Under the pieces are notes generated by a model. The model was not told where the DNA came from and did no database searches. It saw only the letters and a list, made by a program, of their open reading frames with translations. Both the position numbers and the translations under genes were made by a program. Source: Sulfopaludibacter sp963815475 (GTDB lineage: Bacteria; Acidobacteriota; Terriglobia; Bryobacterales; Bryobacteraceae). From it: 64,000 bases of DNA. Positions 53,759 through 62,207 of the stretch are shown here, piece after piece. Every line of letters starts with the position of its first letter. Within the stretch, counting starts at the first letter, position 1. The DNA lies in the NCBI GenBank assembly GCA_963815475.1, contig CAWFHD010000003.1, positions 2,108,001 through 2,172,000 of the forward strand, given 5' to 3'.

Positions 53759-53953
53759 TCAACATGTCCCATTCGTCACCTCGAACGATAGGTCTTTGGG
53801 CAGATTGAGCCATACGTAAGTGTCGATAAGAAGCTTGCACACGAACGAAGTTTCTCCTTCAGCCCGTGGGCGGGTTACTACCGCCGCGCTGATAACCTCA
53901 GCGTCAGCGAAGTGGAGCGGGTTGGGATTTGAGTAACGGCTTCCGCCCTTCAC
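53759..53953 (-). CDS. Short PIN-start-like hypothetical protein
   Basis: 64 residues, overlapping the upstream gene's stop by four bases. The sequence SRYSNPNPLHFADAEVISAAVV is unfamiliar, but its end, VCKLLIDTYVWLNLPKDLS, looks like the first strand of a PIN-domain toxin (LLIDTxVWL with the first acidic residue) cut off after 20 residues. It may be the junction of a small protein and a truncated PIN gene. Confidence 0.35.
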   Translation of the reverse strand: MKGGSRYSNPNPLHFADAEVISAAVVTRPRAEGETSFVCKLLIDTYVWLNLPKDLSFEVTNGTC

Positions 53954-54243
53954 TGAAATATCTCGTTTTTGGCCGGCTTCCTAATCGTGATGCCGTTGTG
54001 GCCGCAATCCACAGCGAACATCACATCTCGAACCTCGTCCGTCGTTAGACCCAGATCTCTCGCCATAAATCCATAGATATAGACGTGAGCGCTTTCCGAC
54101 TGCTCGTCGGCCATTTTGGCATTAAGGTAGTCCTCACACATTTCGAGCGATCTGGTTATGGCGTTGCCTCTTTCTGACAAGATGTGGGCTGCTTCCTCTG
54201 TAACGGCTTCGTCGAACCTGGATCGGATAAACCGGCATAACAC
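53950..54243 (-). CDS. Hypothetical small protein
   Basis: 97 residues from ATG 54243 (MLCRFIRSRFDEAVTEEAAH), helical, with HILSERGNAITRSLEMCEDYL and HVYIYGFMARDLGLTTDEVRDVMF. No family recognised. Same strand as the toxin-antitoxin island and coupled (ATGA) to the next gene. Confidence 0.5.
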   Translation of the reverse strand: MLCRFIRSRFDEAVTEEAAHILSERGNAITRSLEMCEDYLNAKMADEQSESAHVYIYGFMARDLGLTTDEVRDVMFAVDCGHNGITIRKPAKNEIFQ

Positions 54244-54341
54244 CTCCAGTTTTTAAGGCTAGCACGCGCGAATAAAAGGCGAAGGCGCGCTCCGTAGGGA
54301 TACGAGAAAAGCGGGGATGTGAGCGGGGACAGAAACGCAAA

Positions 54342-54368
54342 GCCCCCGGTGATCGATCGACCGAGGGC
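54342..54368 (-). terminator. Rho-independent terminator
   Basis: GCCCCCGGT (54342-54350) pairs with ACCGAGGGC (54360-54368) across a nine-base loop with one mismatch; on the minus strand the stem is followed by a T-rich tract (GGGGGCTTTGCGTTT). It is 48 bases beyond the PIN-like stop at 54416, so it should end that operon. Confidence 0.6.
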
Positions 54369-54415
54369 ACGTGGATACTCTTCGGGTTTTTCGGAGCTTC
54401 ATCGAGTCCTCACCC

Positions 54416-55498
54416 TCATGTCTTAGCCAGGGAGTCTCTTACGGTACGCTGGTAAGCCCAGGTCAAATCTTCGGCATGTCGCGACGTCATGGTCGCCTTC
54501 AGTCCGTCGCACCAATCTTTGAACTGGTTCAGTTTTGAAGAGCTGAAAACCTTGCACCCGTACGTTGCCTCAACGTTGACGTGCTTGTCCTCCATGAGGT
54601 TCGCCATAGCTCTGTCCGTGAAATACGCGTCACAATAAGGCGCGTAGGTGGCTGCGTGTTGAACGTCAAACATTAAGCCGGAATACTTTTCCTCGCGTTC
54701 TGCTTCCGTGGCGGGTAGTTTATCGGCGTTACATCGCAGGCGTTGTTTAAAAACGGCGTATAGGCGTGCGGAGAGCTGTGCGAAAGGCATTAGTTTATAG
54801 TGCTGAGAAGCGAAGAACTCGGAGATCGCTTTGGGATCCACTTTCAGTTCCTGGGCTATATAGACGAGCGTCTCAACGATGCCCGCCGACATAGGCGCGT
54901 TGATGAGAGCGGAGAAATCGCCCGCATAGAGCCGGGCGGTCTTGTCGGCGTATTCCTCAATCCAGATGCGCGCGCCGTCCGTGAATTCCAGCTCCATATC
55001 TTCCTCGAAGGTGTTGGAGCTGCTCTGCCACTCTTCGAGCGTAGCGAGAAGGGCTTTGACGGATTGTAGTTTAAACGAAAGTTTTCGCCGGTAGCCCGAC
55101 TCCGCAGTAAACACGCTTATCGAGTATTGGCCGTCCCAATCGTGAATGCTGGGACAAATGACGTCGCGTTCTTCTTTAACGTACGTGACGTCCTGCCCAG
55201 CAAGAAAGGCCTGGAAGGCTTTGGCGATTTGGGTTTCTTCGACCTTGTAATACGGCTCGAAGTGGTGGCCGCGCGAAAATTTCTGTATGAAACTCACGAG
55301 CGCGTCGCGCTCTTTGAACAAGTCCGCTTCCGCAATGTGCGTCGAAGAGTATGGGATAGCGAGAAGCTGCAAATCGAGGAGCTCCTTAATGCGCTTTAGA
55401 ACCTCCTCGACCCATGGGTGACGTTTTGCTTTCGCGGCGGCGGAAAAGAGGTTTTGATCGAGGTAGAGAAGCTTCTTCCTCGTTTGATTGCTAAGCAT
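54416..55498 (-). CDS. PIN-like nuclease domain protein
   Basis: Start ATG 55498 (MLSNQTRKKLLYLDQNLFSA); 55516 is an alternative. D14 in LYLDQN is the first PIN acidic residue; near the C-terminus DVQHAATYAPYCDAYFTDRAMANLM supplies the later Asp pair, and FEEDMELEFTDGARIW lies between. 360 residues is long for a PIN domain, with helical insertions. It is the last gene of an operon with HigB, HigA and a second HigA-like protein, so a ribonuclease effector role is plausible. Confidence 0.65.
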   Translation of the reverse strand: MLSNQTRKKLLYLDQNLFSAAAKAKRHPWVEEVLKRIKELLDLQLLAIPYSSTHIAEADLFKERDALVSFIQKFSRGHHFEPYYKVEETQIAKAFQAFLAGQDVTYVKEERDVICPSIHDWDGQYSISVFTAESGYRRKLSFKLQSVKALLATLEEWQSSSNTFEEDMELEFTDGARIWIEEYADKTARLYAGDFSALINAPMSAGIVETLVYIAQELKVDPKAISEFFASQHYKLMPFAQLSARLYAVFKQRLRCNADKLPATEAEREEKYSGLMFDVQHAATYAPYCDAYFTDRAMANLMEDKHVNVEATYGCKVFSSSKLNQFKDWCDGLKATMTSRHAEDLTWAYQRTVRDSLAKT

Positions 55499-55526
55499 TT
55501 GTTTAGTTACCCGCATGGCTTTGTTT

Positions 55527-55838
55527 TTAGGTGGCCGGCCTAGGCTCGGCCGTTTCGCTGCTGCGTTTCGGAATCCGCTGTATCGCCTTGCCCCTCTGCT
55601 GGCGCGCGAAGTCGAGTTCATACGCGCTCTGCAGGTTCATCCAGAAGTCAACTGCCATGCCGAAATATTGCCCCAAACGCAAAGCCGTGTCCGCGGTCAT
55701 GCTGCGCCTTCCGGCGATCAGTTGATAAAGCCGGTTCGGCGGCACGTCGATGACGTCCGCAAGTTTCTTTGCTGATAGCCCGGTCTCCTCCAGCTCTTGG
55801 CTGAGGATTTCTCCGGGGTGAATGGCCGTGCGGGTCAT
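55527..55838 (-). CDS. HigA-family HTH antitoxin-like protein (second copy)
   Basis: 103 residues from ATG 55838 (MTRTAIHPGEILSQELEETG). Classic HigA helix-turn-helix (LSAKKLADVIDVPPNRLYQLI with GRRSMTADTALRLGQYF) and the family's WMNLQSAYELDFA tail. It follows the first HigA by 11 bases and precedes the PIN-like gene by 28, so it may be the PIN-like protein's partner. Confidence 0.82.
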   Translation of the reverse strand: MTRTAIHPGEILSQELEETGLSAKKLADVIDVPPNRLYQLIAGRRSMTADTALRLGQYFGMAVDFWMNLQSAYELDFARQQRGKAIQRIPKRSSETAEPRPAT

Positions 55839-55849
55839 GAGAAATTCTT

Positions 55850-56158
55850 TCAAGCCGCGGGCCGGGGCTCGACGGGTTTATAGCGTTCGATCTTCAGCCG
55901 CGTGCGCCCCTGTTTACGACGCGCCTGCGCAATATCGTAGGCGTTCTGAATACGCAGGAACGTCTCCATATCGATGCCGAAAGCTTTTTCCAGGCGCAAG
56001 GCCATATCGGCGGTGAGGTCGGCCTTGCCGTTGAGCACGCTGCTTAGCGCCTGGCGCGATACTTTTATGCGACGCGACGCTTCGGCAACCGAAACCCCAA
56101 GGGCTTCGAGAAACTCCTGCCGGATAATGCGGCCGGGGTGGGCTGGATTTTTCATCAT
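55850..56158 (-). CDS. higA: HigA antitoxin
   Basis: 102 residues, ATG 56158 after AAGGAGGAG. AHPGRIIRQEFLEALGVSVAEASRRIKVSRQALSSVL and the following NGKADLTADMALRLEKAFGIDMETFLRIQNAYD are standard HigA. It binds HigB and represses the operon. Located 15 bases after higB (toxin first, as in most higBA pairs). Confidence 0.85.
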   Translation of the reverse strand: MMKNPAHPGRIIRQEFLEALGVSVAEASRRIKVSRQALSSVLNGKADLTADMALRLEKAFGIDMETFLRIQNAYDIAQARRKQGRTRLKIERYKPVEPRPAA

Positions 56159-56173
56159 GGCGTCGTCTCCTCC

Positions 56174-56452
56174 TTAGTGGTAATCGATCAGCTCTACATC
56201 CTGCGCGTTGCCGTTCCTAAACCGGAAGATAATTCTCCAGTTCGCGCGAACGGTGACGTTCCAGAAGCCCTTGAACTCGCCTTTAAGCGGGTACAGGCAA
56301 AGACTCGGGGCATTCAACGTATCGGGAGCTTTCGCCATATCCAGCAAGGTGAGAATGTTTTCGATTTTCTCCACCATATCCGCACGAAGGCCGCTCGGGT
56401 CGCCGTCTTCGTACAACCGCTTTAGGCCTTTGTGCTTAAAGCTCTCGATCAT
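56174..56452 (-). CDS. higB: HigB toxin (RelE/ParE superfamily)
   Basis: 92 residues: MIESFKHKGLKRLYEDGDPS, IENILTLLDMAKAPDTLNAPSL, YPLKGEFKGFWNVTVRANWRIIFRF and DVELIDYH. Same length and landmarks as HigB/RelE-type mRNA interferases (last residues, LIDYH, are typical). It cleaves mRNA at the ribosome when released from HigA. Confidence 0.85.
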   Translation of the reverse strand: MIESFKHKGLKRLYEDGDPSGLRADMVEKIENILTLLDMAKAPDTLNAPSLCLYPLKGEFKGFWNVTVRANWRIIFRFRNGNAQDVELIDYH

Positions 56453-56506
56453 CCGTCAAGTATGACTTGTCGGTTTGGATGTGTCAAGCAATGCTTGACG
56501 CCCAGG

Positions 56507-56782
56507 CTATGACGTCTTGGCGGGGTCGTCTTTCATCCAAGCCGATTTCCGCTCTTGCAGACGCGCTCGGGCTTGATCGCCCGGAATTCTTTCGCCCCGG
56601 TCGAGTTGTTCCAGACCGCGCCCAATCTTGGCGTTAATGGCCTCGCGGTTTTCTAAAAGCCAGCGGTCCTGTTCTTCCTGCGTCTGGAGCAGCCGGCTCA
56701 ACGCTTCCTCGACGCCGCCGCTCGCCTTGATCTGCTTTTGCATACGGGCTTCAAGGGCCGGGTCGCTTATATCGATTTGCAT
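56507..56782 (-). CDS. ParD-like antitoxin
   Basis: 91 residues, ATG 56782 after GAGGAA. MQIDISDPALEARMQKQIKA, EEALSRLLQTQEEQDRWLLENREAINAK and LDRGERIPGDQARARLQ match small helical antitoxins of the ParD/CopG-associated type. No toxin directly follows. Twelve bases from the preceding antitoxin-like gene. Confidence 0.55.
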   Translation of the reverse strand: MQIDISDPALEARMQKQIKASGGVEEALSRLLQTQEEQDRWLLENREAINAKIGRGLEQLDRGERIPGDQARARLQERKSAWMKDDPAKTS

Positions 56783-56793
56783 GGCCGTTCCTC

Positions 56794-57027
56794 TTAACTG
56801 TTTTGGTTCAGGAGCATTTTTTCAAAGCGCGCGTCCATCTCTTCCTCTTCGATGAACTCGCCCCGGTCGGCGTACGCTTTGCCTTCCATCACGGCCGCGC
56901 GGAAACGGGCGTCCTCATCGAGGAGGCGCATGGTGGCGTCCTTTACGATGGCTTCGGGATCGGTCCCGACGCTGGCCGCGACCTTCGCGATCTGCGCTTC
57001 CTGTTCCGGCGTGAAATAAACTTCCAT
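56794..57027 (-). CDS. ParD-like antitoxin
   Basis: 77 residues from ATG 57027 (MEVYFTPEQEAQIAKVAASV; upstream frame to 57090 has no similarity). ATMRLLDEDARFRAAVMEGKAYADRGEFIEEEEMD is a ParD C-terminus that normally wraps ParE. A ParE relic lies upstream at 57330-57612 on the same strand, so the pair was once functional. Confidence 0.65.
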   Translation of the reverse strand: MEVYFTPEQEAQIAKVAASVGTDPEAIVKDATMRLLDEDARFRAAVMEGKAYADRGEFIEEEEMDARFEKMLLNQNS

Positions 57028-57329
57028 TGATGTAACCCTTTCTTTTAGCCTATAGGAAATAGCCCACCCTGTCACGTTTTCCAACGTCAATCCGGCGAGC
57101 GCGCGATATGGCGAAGACTACCCTTCTCGAAATACTTCCCGGAGAAAGGCCAGCGCAACTGAAAATCCTGTTGCGCCCGCCGCCCATGCGTTCAAGTGCG
57201 CAGAACGATTGAGGGCATTGGTAAACTCCCCGTGAAGCCCCAAACCATCAAAAGTCGGCACGGGAACGGGAACAGCGGCAGACCACCACCACAGGAGGGC
57301 GGCGGCCAGGGGCCCCAAGCACATCGTCA

Positions 57330-57612
57330 AAAAGGGCCGCACGCCCGTGCTCGATCGCGACGAGGCGCGCGCGGGCTGCGGTGGCCGTGCAGGACGCCGA
57401 TCACCCAGAGCGGCTTTCTCATCATAAGCTATCAGGTAATTTCGTACGCGGATAAAGCGCAACGGGCGGTTGGTGAGATCGGTTCTGCGGTGGCCGCTAT
57501 GAGGAAAAGGAACTATGCCCTGGATGGCCTAGTAAATCTCGTCAAAGGCGCGGTAGGCGGCTTCATGGCCATTCTGGCCGATATACGCCGCCATTTCATC
57601 AATGTCGGTTGG
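57330..57612 (-). pseudogene. ParE toxin remnant
   Basis: Reading minus: ISKPTDIDEMAAYIGQNGHEA and AYRAFDEIY, then a TAG, AIQGIVPFPHSGHRRTDLTNR, PLRFIRVRNYLIAYDEKAAL, and after a frame change WVIGVLHGHRSPRA. That is a ParE/RelE superfamily toxin with start, one codon and one base damaged. Upstream of the ParD-like genes on the same strand. Confidence 0.6.
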
Positions 57613-57798
57613 TTTCGAGATCTACGGGTGAACGGTGGGTGACATAGTTACGGATTTTCCGGCTTCCCGGCACCCGAATGCAATAAGACTGCCTCGCCAC
57701 ATCCAAGGATTACAATGAAACTAGCGGTCTAGCCTTGGCCTGATCAGCCGGGTGAAAGTGGGAACCTTGACCTGCGCGGTAAAGACTCGATAGCCGAG

Positions 57799-59553
57799 TC
57801 ATACTGAGTGAGATTCTGTCCAGATCACCGCGTTGAGCGCTTTGATCGGCTGGTTGACATCGTCCATCTCCACGAGGGAGCCAGACAGCCGAATCTGGAA
57901 TATTGGTTTGCCTGACGGATCGATCGGGCGGATTCGCAGTCTGGCGAGCCGGTAGAGGCCCTTCGGCCACTCGCCCCCAGAGCTAGCCCTGCGGATCAGA
58001 ATCCTGGTGTTGCCGTTGTCATCGCTGCGAGCGAACACCGAGCCGCGGGCGACATTTTGGCCATCGGTGGTATCGATCAGCAGGAACTCGGACAGGCTAT
58101 GAAGCACGACGACATCCACCTCGCCGATCCGGGCCGGCGCGCGAAGTTGCAGGACCAGGTGACAGTCTACAATGCCATCCTCTCCGGGCGTGCCGCCAAG
58201 CAAACGCAGAGTGGTGCCCAAAATGTTCCCGTGTTCTTCATTCAGCTCGCGAAGTCTATTTTGCTGCAGGCGCAGACGTCCGCCCAGCGCGGACCGGATC
58301 GCCGGAGGTTGATTCACGAGACTGTCAATCTCGTTGAAGATTTCGGCCACCTGAGCATCGATGGCCAGCAGGCGGGCGCGTTGCTGGTCATTCAATTGGC
58401 TTTCGACCGTGAGGAACTCAAATAGTCGTCCGCCCTTACAGCGCCAGTAGACAATAGGTGTAACCCAGGCGCGGTGCCCGGCTCCGAAATGGGAGGCCAA
58501 AGCGGAACGCGCAGAAGCCACAGCAGCGTCTAGGCACCATCGGTTGCGTACTAGCTTCTCGTACAGCGCGTGGCTGAAGATGGTGGCAGCTTCGGAATGA
58601 AAATCGAACTGCATAGCGATCACACCCGAGGGTCCCCACTGCCGCTCCATCAAGGCCTGCGCCAGGCTTTCAAATGCCATGACCGGGTACTGCTCCCCAT
58701 TGGGGGAGGCCGCCGCTGTGGAGCAAGCGCTTAACACTACTAAGGGCACCCGGCCGCTGCTCAGAACGCCATAGAGTTGCTCGGCATCCACGGCGCGCCG
58801 GAAGCGGCGCGCTGTGCCGTCCTCGAAATAGAGATGTGGCTGAGGATTAGGATCCATTCCCGCGATTTCAAAATCCCCGTGACCGATGAAATGGACGACG
58901 TGATAAACCTCCTCCTGGAGCTTGATGCGAAGCTGATCCAGGGTGGGAGGAATGCAGGAGTTGACGACGACGGCGCCGCTTTCGATCATGCCCGCCAAGG
59001 CGCGCTGGATAGCCTCCTGTTCAGCTGCGGCGTCTACCGCTGCCATGCCATCGGGTTCGCTGGCCACAACCAGAATGCGGATGGGAAGCGCGACTCTCGC
59101 GGGTTCGCGATCGGGGAGAGAACCAGTGCTGCGGCTGATGGGGGTCCGCTCATTGGTCGCCAGGAAATCCAGGTGCTTGTGGAATGCGGCTTCGATGGGC
59201 AGTTCGTGGAGGCTCAATTCGGATGAAGGGCGCGAGTCGCCGATCATAGAGACCACGAGGCGGAGTCCGCGGCCGGCCATTTCTGCACGCCACGCAGAAA
59301 TATGAAGGCCCATTGCGATGGTTTCGGACATGATGGTATCCAACACCTGTTGGCCTAACCGCTTGAGTTGCAGGAGATCGGGAGGTGCCGTGGAGTTTCG
59401 AAGAGTTTGTAGGTGTTCACGTTTGACTCTGGGCCGCAAGGAACTGCTGCAGCCGATCAGCGGCGTTTCCGGACAGTCGCGTACCTGGACCGACCAGCGG
59501 CCGCGCCGCCGGAGGTCAGGCTGTATCGAGATACGGAATTCATCGAAGTCCAT
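57799..59553 (-). CDS. CHAT-domain (caspase-like) protease 1
   Basis: 584 residues. The CHAT domain (about 155-400) has the catalytic dyad H225 (HFIGHGDFEI) and C277 (VVLSACSTA), preceded by the HELPIE element that corresponds to the usual PWELL motif. N-terminal 150 form an alpha/beta lead domain (RISIQPDLRRRGRWSVQVRD). After residue 400 comes a helical segment (QRARLLAIDAQVAEIFNEID with RLRLQQNRLRELNEEHG) and a beta-rich tail. Last gene of a four-gene operon, 18 bases after the second CHAT gene. CHAT proteases act in defence or programmed death in several systems; the trigger and substrate are unknown here. Confidence 0.85.
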   Translation of the reverse strand: MDFDEFRISIQPDLRRRGRWSVQVRDCPETPLIGCSSSLRPRVKREHLQTLRNSTAPPDLLQLKRLGQQVLDTIMSETIAMGLHISAWRAEMAGRGLRLVVSMIGDSRPSSELSLHELPIEAAFHKHLDFLATNERTPISRSTGSLPDREPARVALPIRILVVASEPDGMAAVDAAAEQEAIQRALAGMIESGAVVVNSCIPPTLDQLRIKLQEEVYHVVHFIGHGDFEIAGMDPNPQPHLYFEDGTARRFRRAVDAEQLYGVLSSGRVPLVVLSACSTAAASPNGEQYPVMAFESLAQALMERQWGPSGVIAMQFDFHSEAATIFSHALYEKLVRNRWCLDAAVASARSALASHFGAGHRAWVTPIVYWRCKGGRLFEFLTVESQLNDQQRARLLAIDAQVAEIFNEIDSLVNQPPAIRSALGGRLRLQQNRLRELNEEHGNILGTTLRLLGGTPGEDGIVDCHLVLQLRAPARIGEVDVVVLHSLSEFLLIDTTDGQNVARGSVFARSDDNGNTRILIRRASSGGEWPKGLYRLARLRIRPIDPSGKPIFQIRLSGSLVEMDDVNQPIKALNAVIWTESHSV

Positions 59554-59571
59554 CCTGGTCCGCTTTCTGTA

Positions 59572-60798
59572 TTAGCGGGCTCCTCTCTCGAAACTCTCGA
59601 CACGCTCCACCTCTTCGGCCAGAGTCTTCTGCCAGTGCTGCTGGACCCCAGCTTGTAGGGTGCGCATGCGAAGGGCTAGGTTATTGGCATGACGGGCGGC
59701 CCATTGGGCTTCCAGTTCGATAGCGAACCGATCGCTGGACGTGGTTCCCGGCGGTACAATACGCAACGGATGTTCGGTGCCATCGCGCAGGACCAGGGCG
59801 AAACTAGCCCAGCAGGCGGTATCGGGCGAAGCGTATTGGGCAGCAACGCGCGCGCCGTGGAAGGAGTCGAGAACATGGCCCGCCGAGGTGGCTAGGCCGC
59901 AATAGAATTCGTGCCAGAACGCCTCAGCAGCCGGGATGGTGACGGCATATTGGTTAACAATTGTGGTGGGCAGCGCAAACTCGGGTGGACAGTGCGCCAC
60001 CCGAACCAGCCCACCGATTTCATAGTTCTCCGCCGAGACGCAGGTACTCAGGCAGAGCAGGCGGACGGAAGCGGGGAGCATACGCGCGAACTCGGCCGCG
60101 GACACCCATTGGGTTCCGTCGTGGTTATTGTGAAGAAACAGGTGGCCGGTAGACCCGCTGATCCCTCCATGTCCGACGTAGTGGACGACATGAGGCGACC
60201 AGAGGAGCGCTTCACGAAGGGCGGGCAGGCGTGACTCCTCAAGCACCCGCAGCTCGTACCCCTTCAGGCCGGGCGCGATCACGCCAATCTCCAGCTTTGG
60301 CTTCAGCAAGGGACCACCCGCGGCATCCGTGACTATCACGAGCACCCGAAGCGGCGAGGCCACAGTCAGGGCTGGGATGGCGCGCAGGGTGGGAACGAGT
60401 CGCACCAGCCGAATTGAGTCGACGGCGGCTAGCCACTCTCCCGGCCCGGCGTTCAGCCATTCCCAGGGTACATCGTCCATGGCCGTACCACCGCGCAAGA
60501 TCGCAAGGCGGCGCGGAGAATTCACAGTTGGAGCACGAATGGCGTCGCGAATAACTTGCGGCAGGCCGGACCACATCTTCAACCCGGTCTCGGCGGTGGT
60601 TTGGGCGAGTGAAGGGTGCCGCCGCCATGCATGATCCTTTAGAGCAGTTTCCTTGAACAACTTCGCCAGTGTAGCGCTTTCGGCCGGCGGGTCGGCTTTG
60701 GCATAGTCGAAATAGTCGCGTTCCTTGTGGTAGCGACTGATGCGTACGGGCCCTTCTGGTTCAGCCGGCGGCTCGAAATCGAGGATCACTTGGGGCAA
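59572..60798 (-). CDS. CHAT-domain (caspase-like) protease 2
   Basis: TTG start 60798 lies four bases after the upstream stop, with AAAGGA inside that gene's 3' end as ribosome-binding site, so translation is coupled. 408 residues: PWEWLN (111-116), the pre-CHAT motif, and dyad H210 (VVHYVGHGGIS) and C253 (LCLSTCVSAEN). The C-terminus is helical (AQWAARHANNLALRMRTLQAG). Distinct from CHAT 1 in length and in lacking the beta tail, so not a recent duplicate. A sensor or partner protease in the same cascade is inferred. Confidence 0.85.
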   Translation of the reverse strand: MPQVILDFEPPAEPEGPVRISRYHKERDYFDYAKADPPAESATLAKLFKETALKDHAWRRHPSLAQTTAETGLKMWSGLPQVIRDAIRAPTVNSPRRLAILRGGTAMDDVPWEWLNAGPGEWLAAVDSIRLVRLVPTLRAIPALTVASPLRVLVIVTDAAGGPLLKPKLEIGVIAPGLKGYELRVLEESRLPALREALLWSPHVVHYVGHGGISGSTGHLFLHNNHDGTQWVSAAEFARMLPASVRLLCLSTCVSAENYEIGGLVRVAHCPPEFALPTTIVNQYAVTIPAAEAFWHEFYCGLATSAGHVLDSFHGARVAAQYASPDTACWASFALVLRDGTEHPLRIVPPGTTSSDRFAIELEAQWAARHANNLALRMRTLQAGVQQHWQKTLAEEVERVESFERGAR

Positions 60799-60802
60799 TT
60801 AT

Positions 60803-62167
60803 TTATCCTTTCGCGAAAACTGTGTCCGCGTAGCTCGCGATGAACTTCTCGTGCGCGTCTGGACCTCCTCCTCGCAATCCTTTGGGTGCGTGGTCCCGCA
60901 CATATTGGAGTACGCGCTCGTGAATAGCGACGCAAGTTTCATCGGTCAGGTTCCCGGTCTTGACGGCGCGGCCGATAGCCTGGCGCGCGGCGCTCACACT
61001 GTGCCGCACAGGGAGTTCGCCGGGCAGGTTGAAACCGGTTTCAAAGAAATTCATCGCGTTGCGGATTCGGGCATCGTCGGCTTCGGCAAATGGAATCAAG
61101 TCTCTCATCGAATGCTGTTTGAGAACGGCTAGCGGAGCATCCAGTAGCGCCTCGAAAACGACAGCAAAGTCCTGGTATAGCTTGTCCAACTCTGCGTCGC
61201 CCGAGTCTTCACCGTAGAGAGCCTTCCATTGCTCCTCGATTCCGGCCGCGTGCGTCTTGAGGGTGGAAGCATTGCCGAGAGTCCGGATGTAAGCGCAATT
61301 CAGGAGAATTCGGAGATAGGGAGTGGGATGAGGGTCGGCGGGGTTGAAGACCTTGACAGCATTCTCCGGAAGCAACAAAAGGTCCATCAGAACGTCAGTA
61401 TAAGCAGGGCCGGCCAGTTGCAGTGCGCAAAAATCGGCGAATATTTCACCGACCCACGAAATCCAGACGTTAGTCCGTTGATGGGGAACGCTATAACGAT
61501 GTAGGTGGTTTCGCAGAGAGTCGAGCAAAGCGGGCCGGAGCTTGAGATCGGCCTCGAGATCGTGCCCCACCTCGTGGTGGAGAGCCAGAAACTGCCATGA
61601 GGATCCCAGACAGTCCCATGGAATTTCGATTACCGGTATGGGCAGACGAGCCTCGCCCAACGCGTAGTCCCGGCCGTCTATAGGACGCGTGCCCCTCACC
61701 CACGTTGCAGGGGAATATTCGGCAGAGCAGTATACGAGCGGTGGTTCGCGAAGCTCGGTGGAATTGAGGATGCCAAACTGGACGGCTCGATCGAGCGCAG
61801 TCCGGTGGCAGTTCCACGCTATGGTGTCTGCCACCCAGAGCGGTTCCCTATGGTGGGCCGAATGACGCAGGTCCAACTTCTCTCGGAAGAAGTCCCAGGT
61901 TTTCCAGGAACGGGCAGTGCTCAGGGAAAGCTCAACGGAAGTCGAATAGAAGCTTCGTGGGTCGCCGGCCGGGTCGAGCTTCTGAAGGAGTGCCTGTTGG
62001 CGACGGTGGAACTCAGAAGTGAGCACCTCGATAGCGCGAAGCTGGCTGAAGTAGGCGTTTTTGTCGATTTCTGTGCGGGCGGCCTGAATCCAGGTTTGAA
62101 CTTCACGTGGCAGCCTTGCGATCCGAAGCCCGAGTTCGTGTTTGCGCAAGGCCAATACGGAGACCAT
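60803..62167 (-). CDS. Predicted zinc metalloprotease (gluzincin-like)
   Basis: 454 residues with HHEVGHD (H198, E199, H202) and, 39 residues on, WVGEIFADFCAL giving E241, the usual third zinc ligand of gluzincins followed by the xxAD pattern. The rest is mostly helical, no signal peptide or membrane segment, so it is cytoplasmic. N-terminal domain (AARTEIDKNAYFSQLRAIEV) is unassigned. Stop and the next start nearly touch, so it is expressed with the CHAT genes. A second protease in one operon suggests proteolytic activation. Confidence 0.8.
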   Translation of the reverse strand: MVSVLALRKHELGLRIARLPREVQTWIQAARTEIDKNAYFSQLRAIEVLTSEFHRRQQALLQKLDPAGDPRSFYSTSVELSLSTARSWKTWDFFREKLDLRHSAHHREPLWVADTIAWNCHRTALDRAVQFGILNSTELREPPLVYCSAEYSPATWVRGTRPIDGRDYALGEARLPIPVIEIPWDCLGSSWQFLALHHEVGHDLEADLKLRPALLDSLRNHLHRYSVPHQRTNVWISWVGEIFADFCALQLAGPAYTDVLMDLLLLPENAVKVFNPADPHPTPYLRILLNCAYIRTLGNASTLKTHAAGIEEQWKALYGEDSGDAELDKLYQDFAVVFEALLDAPLAVLKQHSMRDLIPFAEADDARIRNAMNFFETGFNLPGELPVRHSVSAARQAIGRAVKTGNLTDETCVAIHERVLQYVRDHAPKGLRGGGPDAHEKFIASYADTVFAKG

Positions 62168-62207
62168 GACATGTACCTGTAAATCGGTAACTATTGACGC
62201 CGAGAAG

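Noticed and set aside
57118..57462. 114-codon minus-strand frame with a membrane-like segment
   Set aside because: Its first part is the end of a ParE toxin; the rest is out-of-frame sequence beyond the relic.
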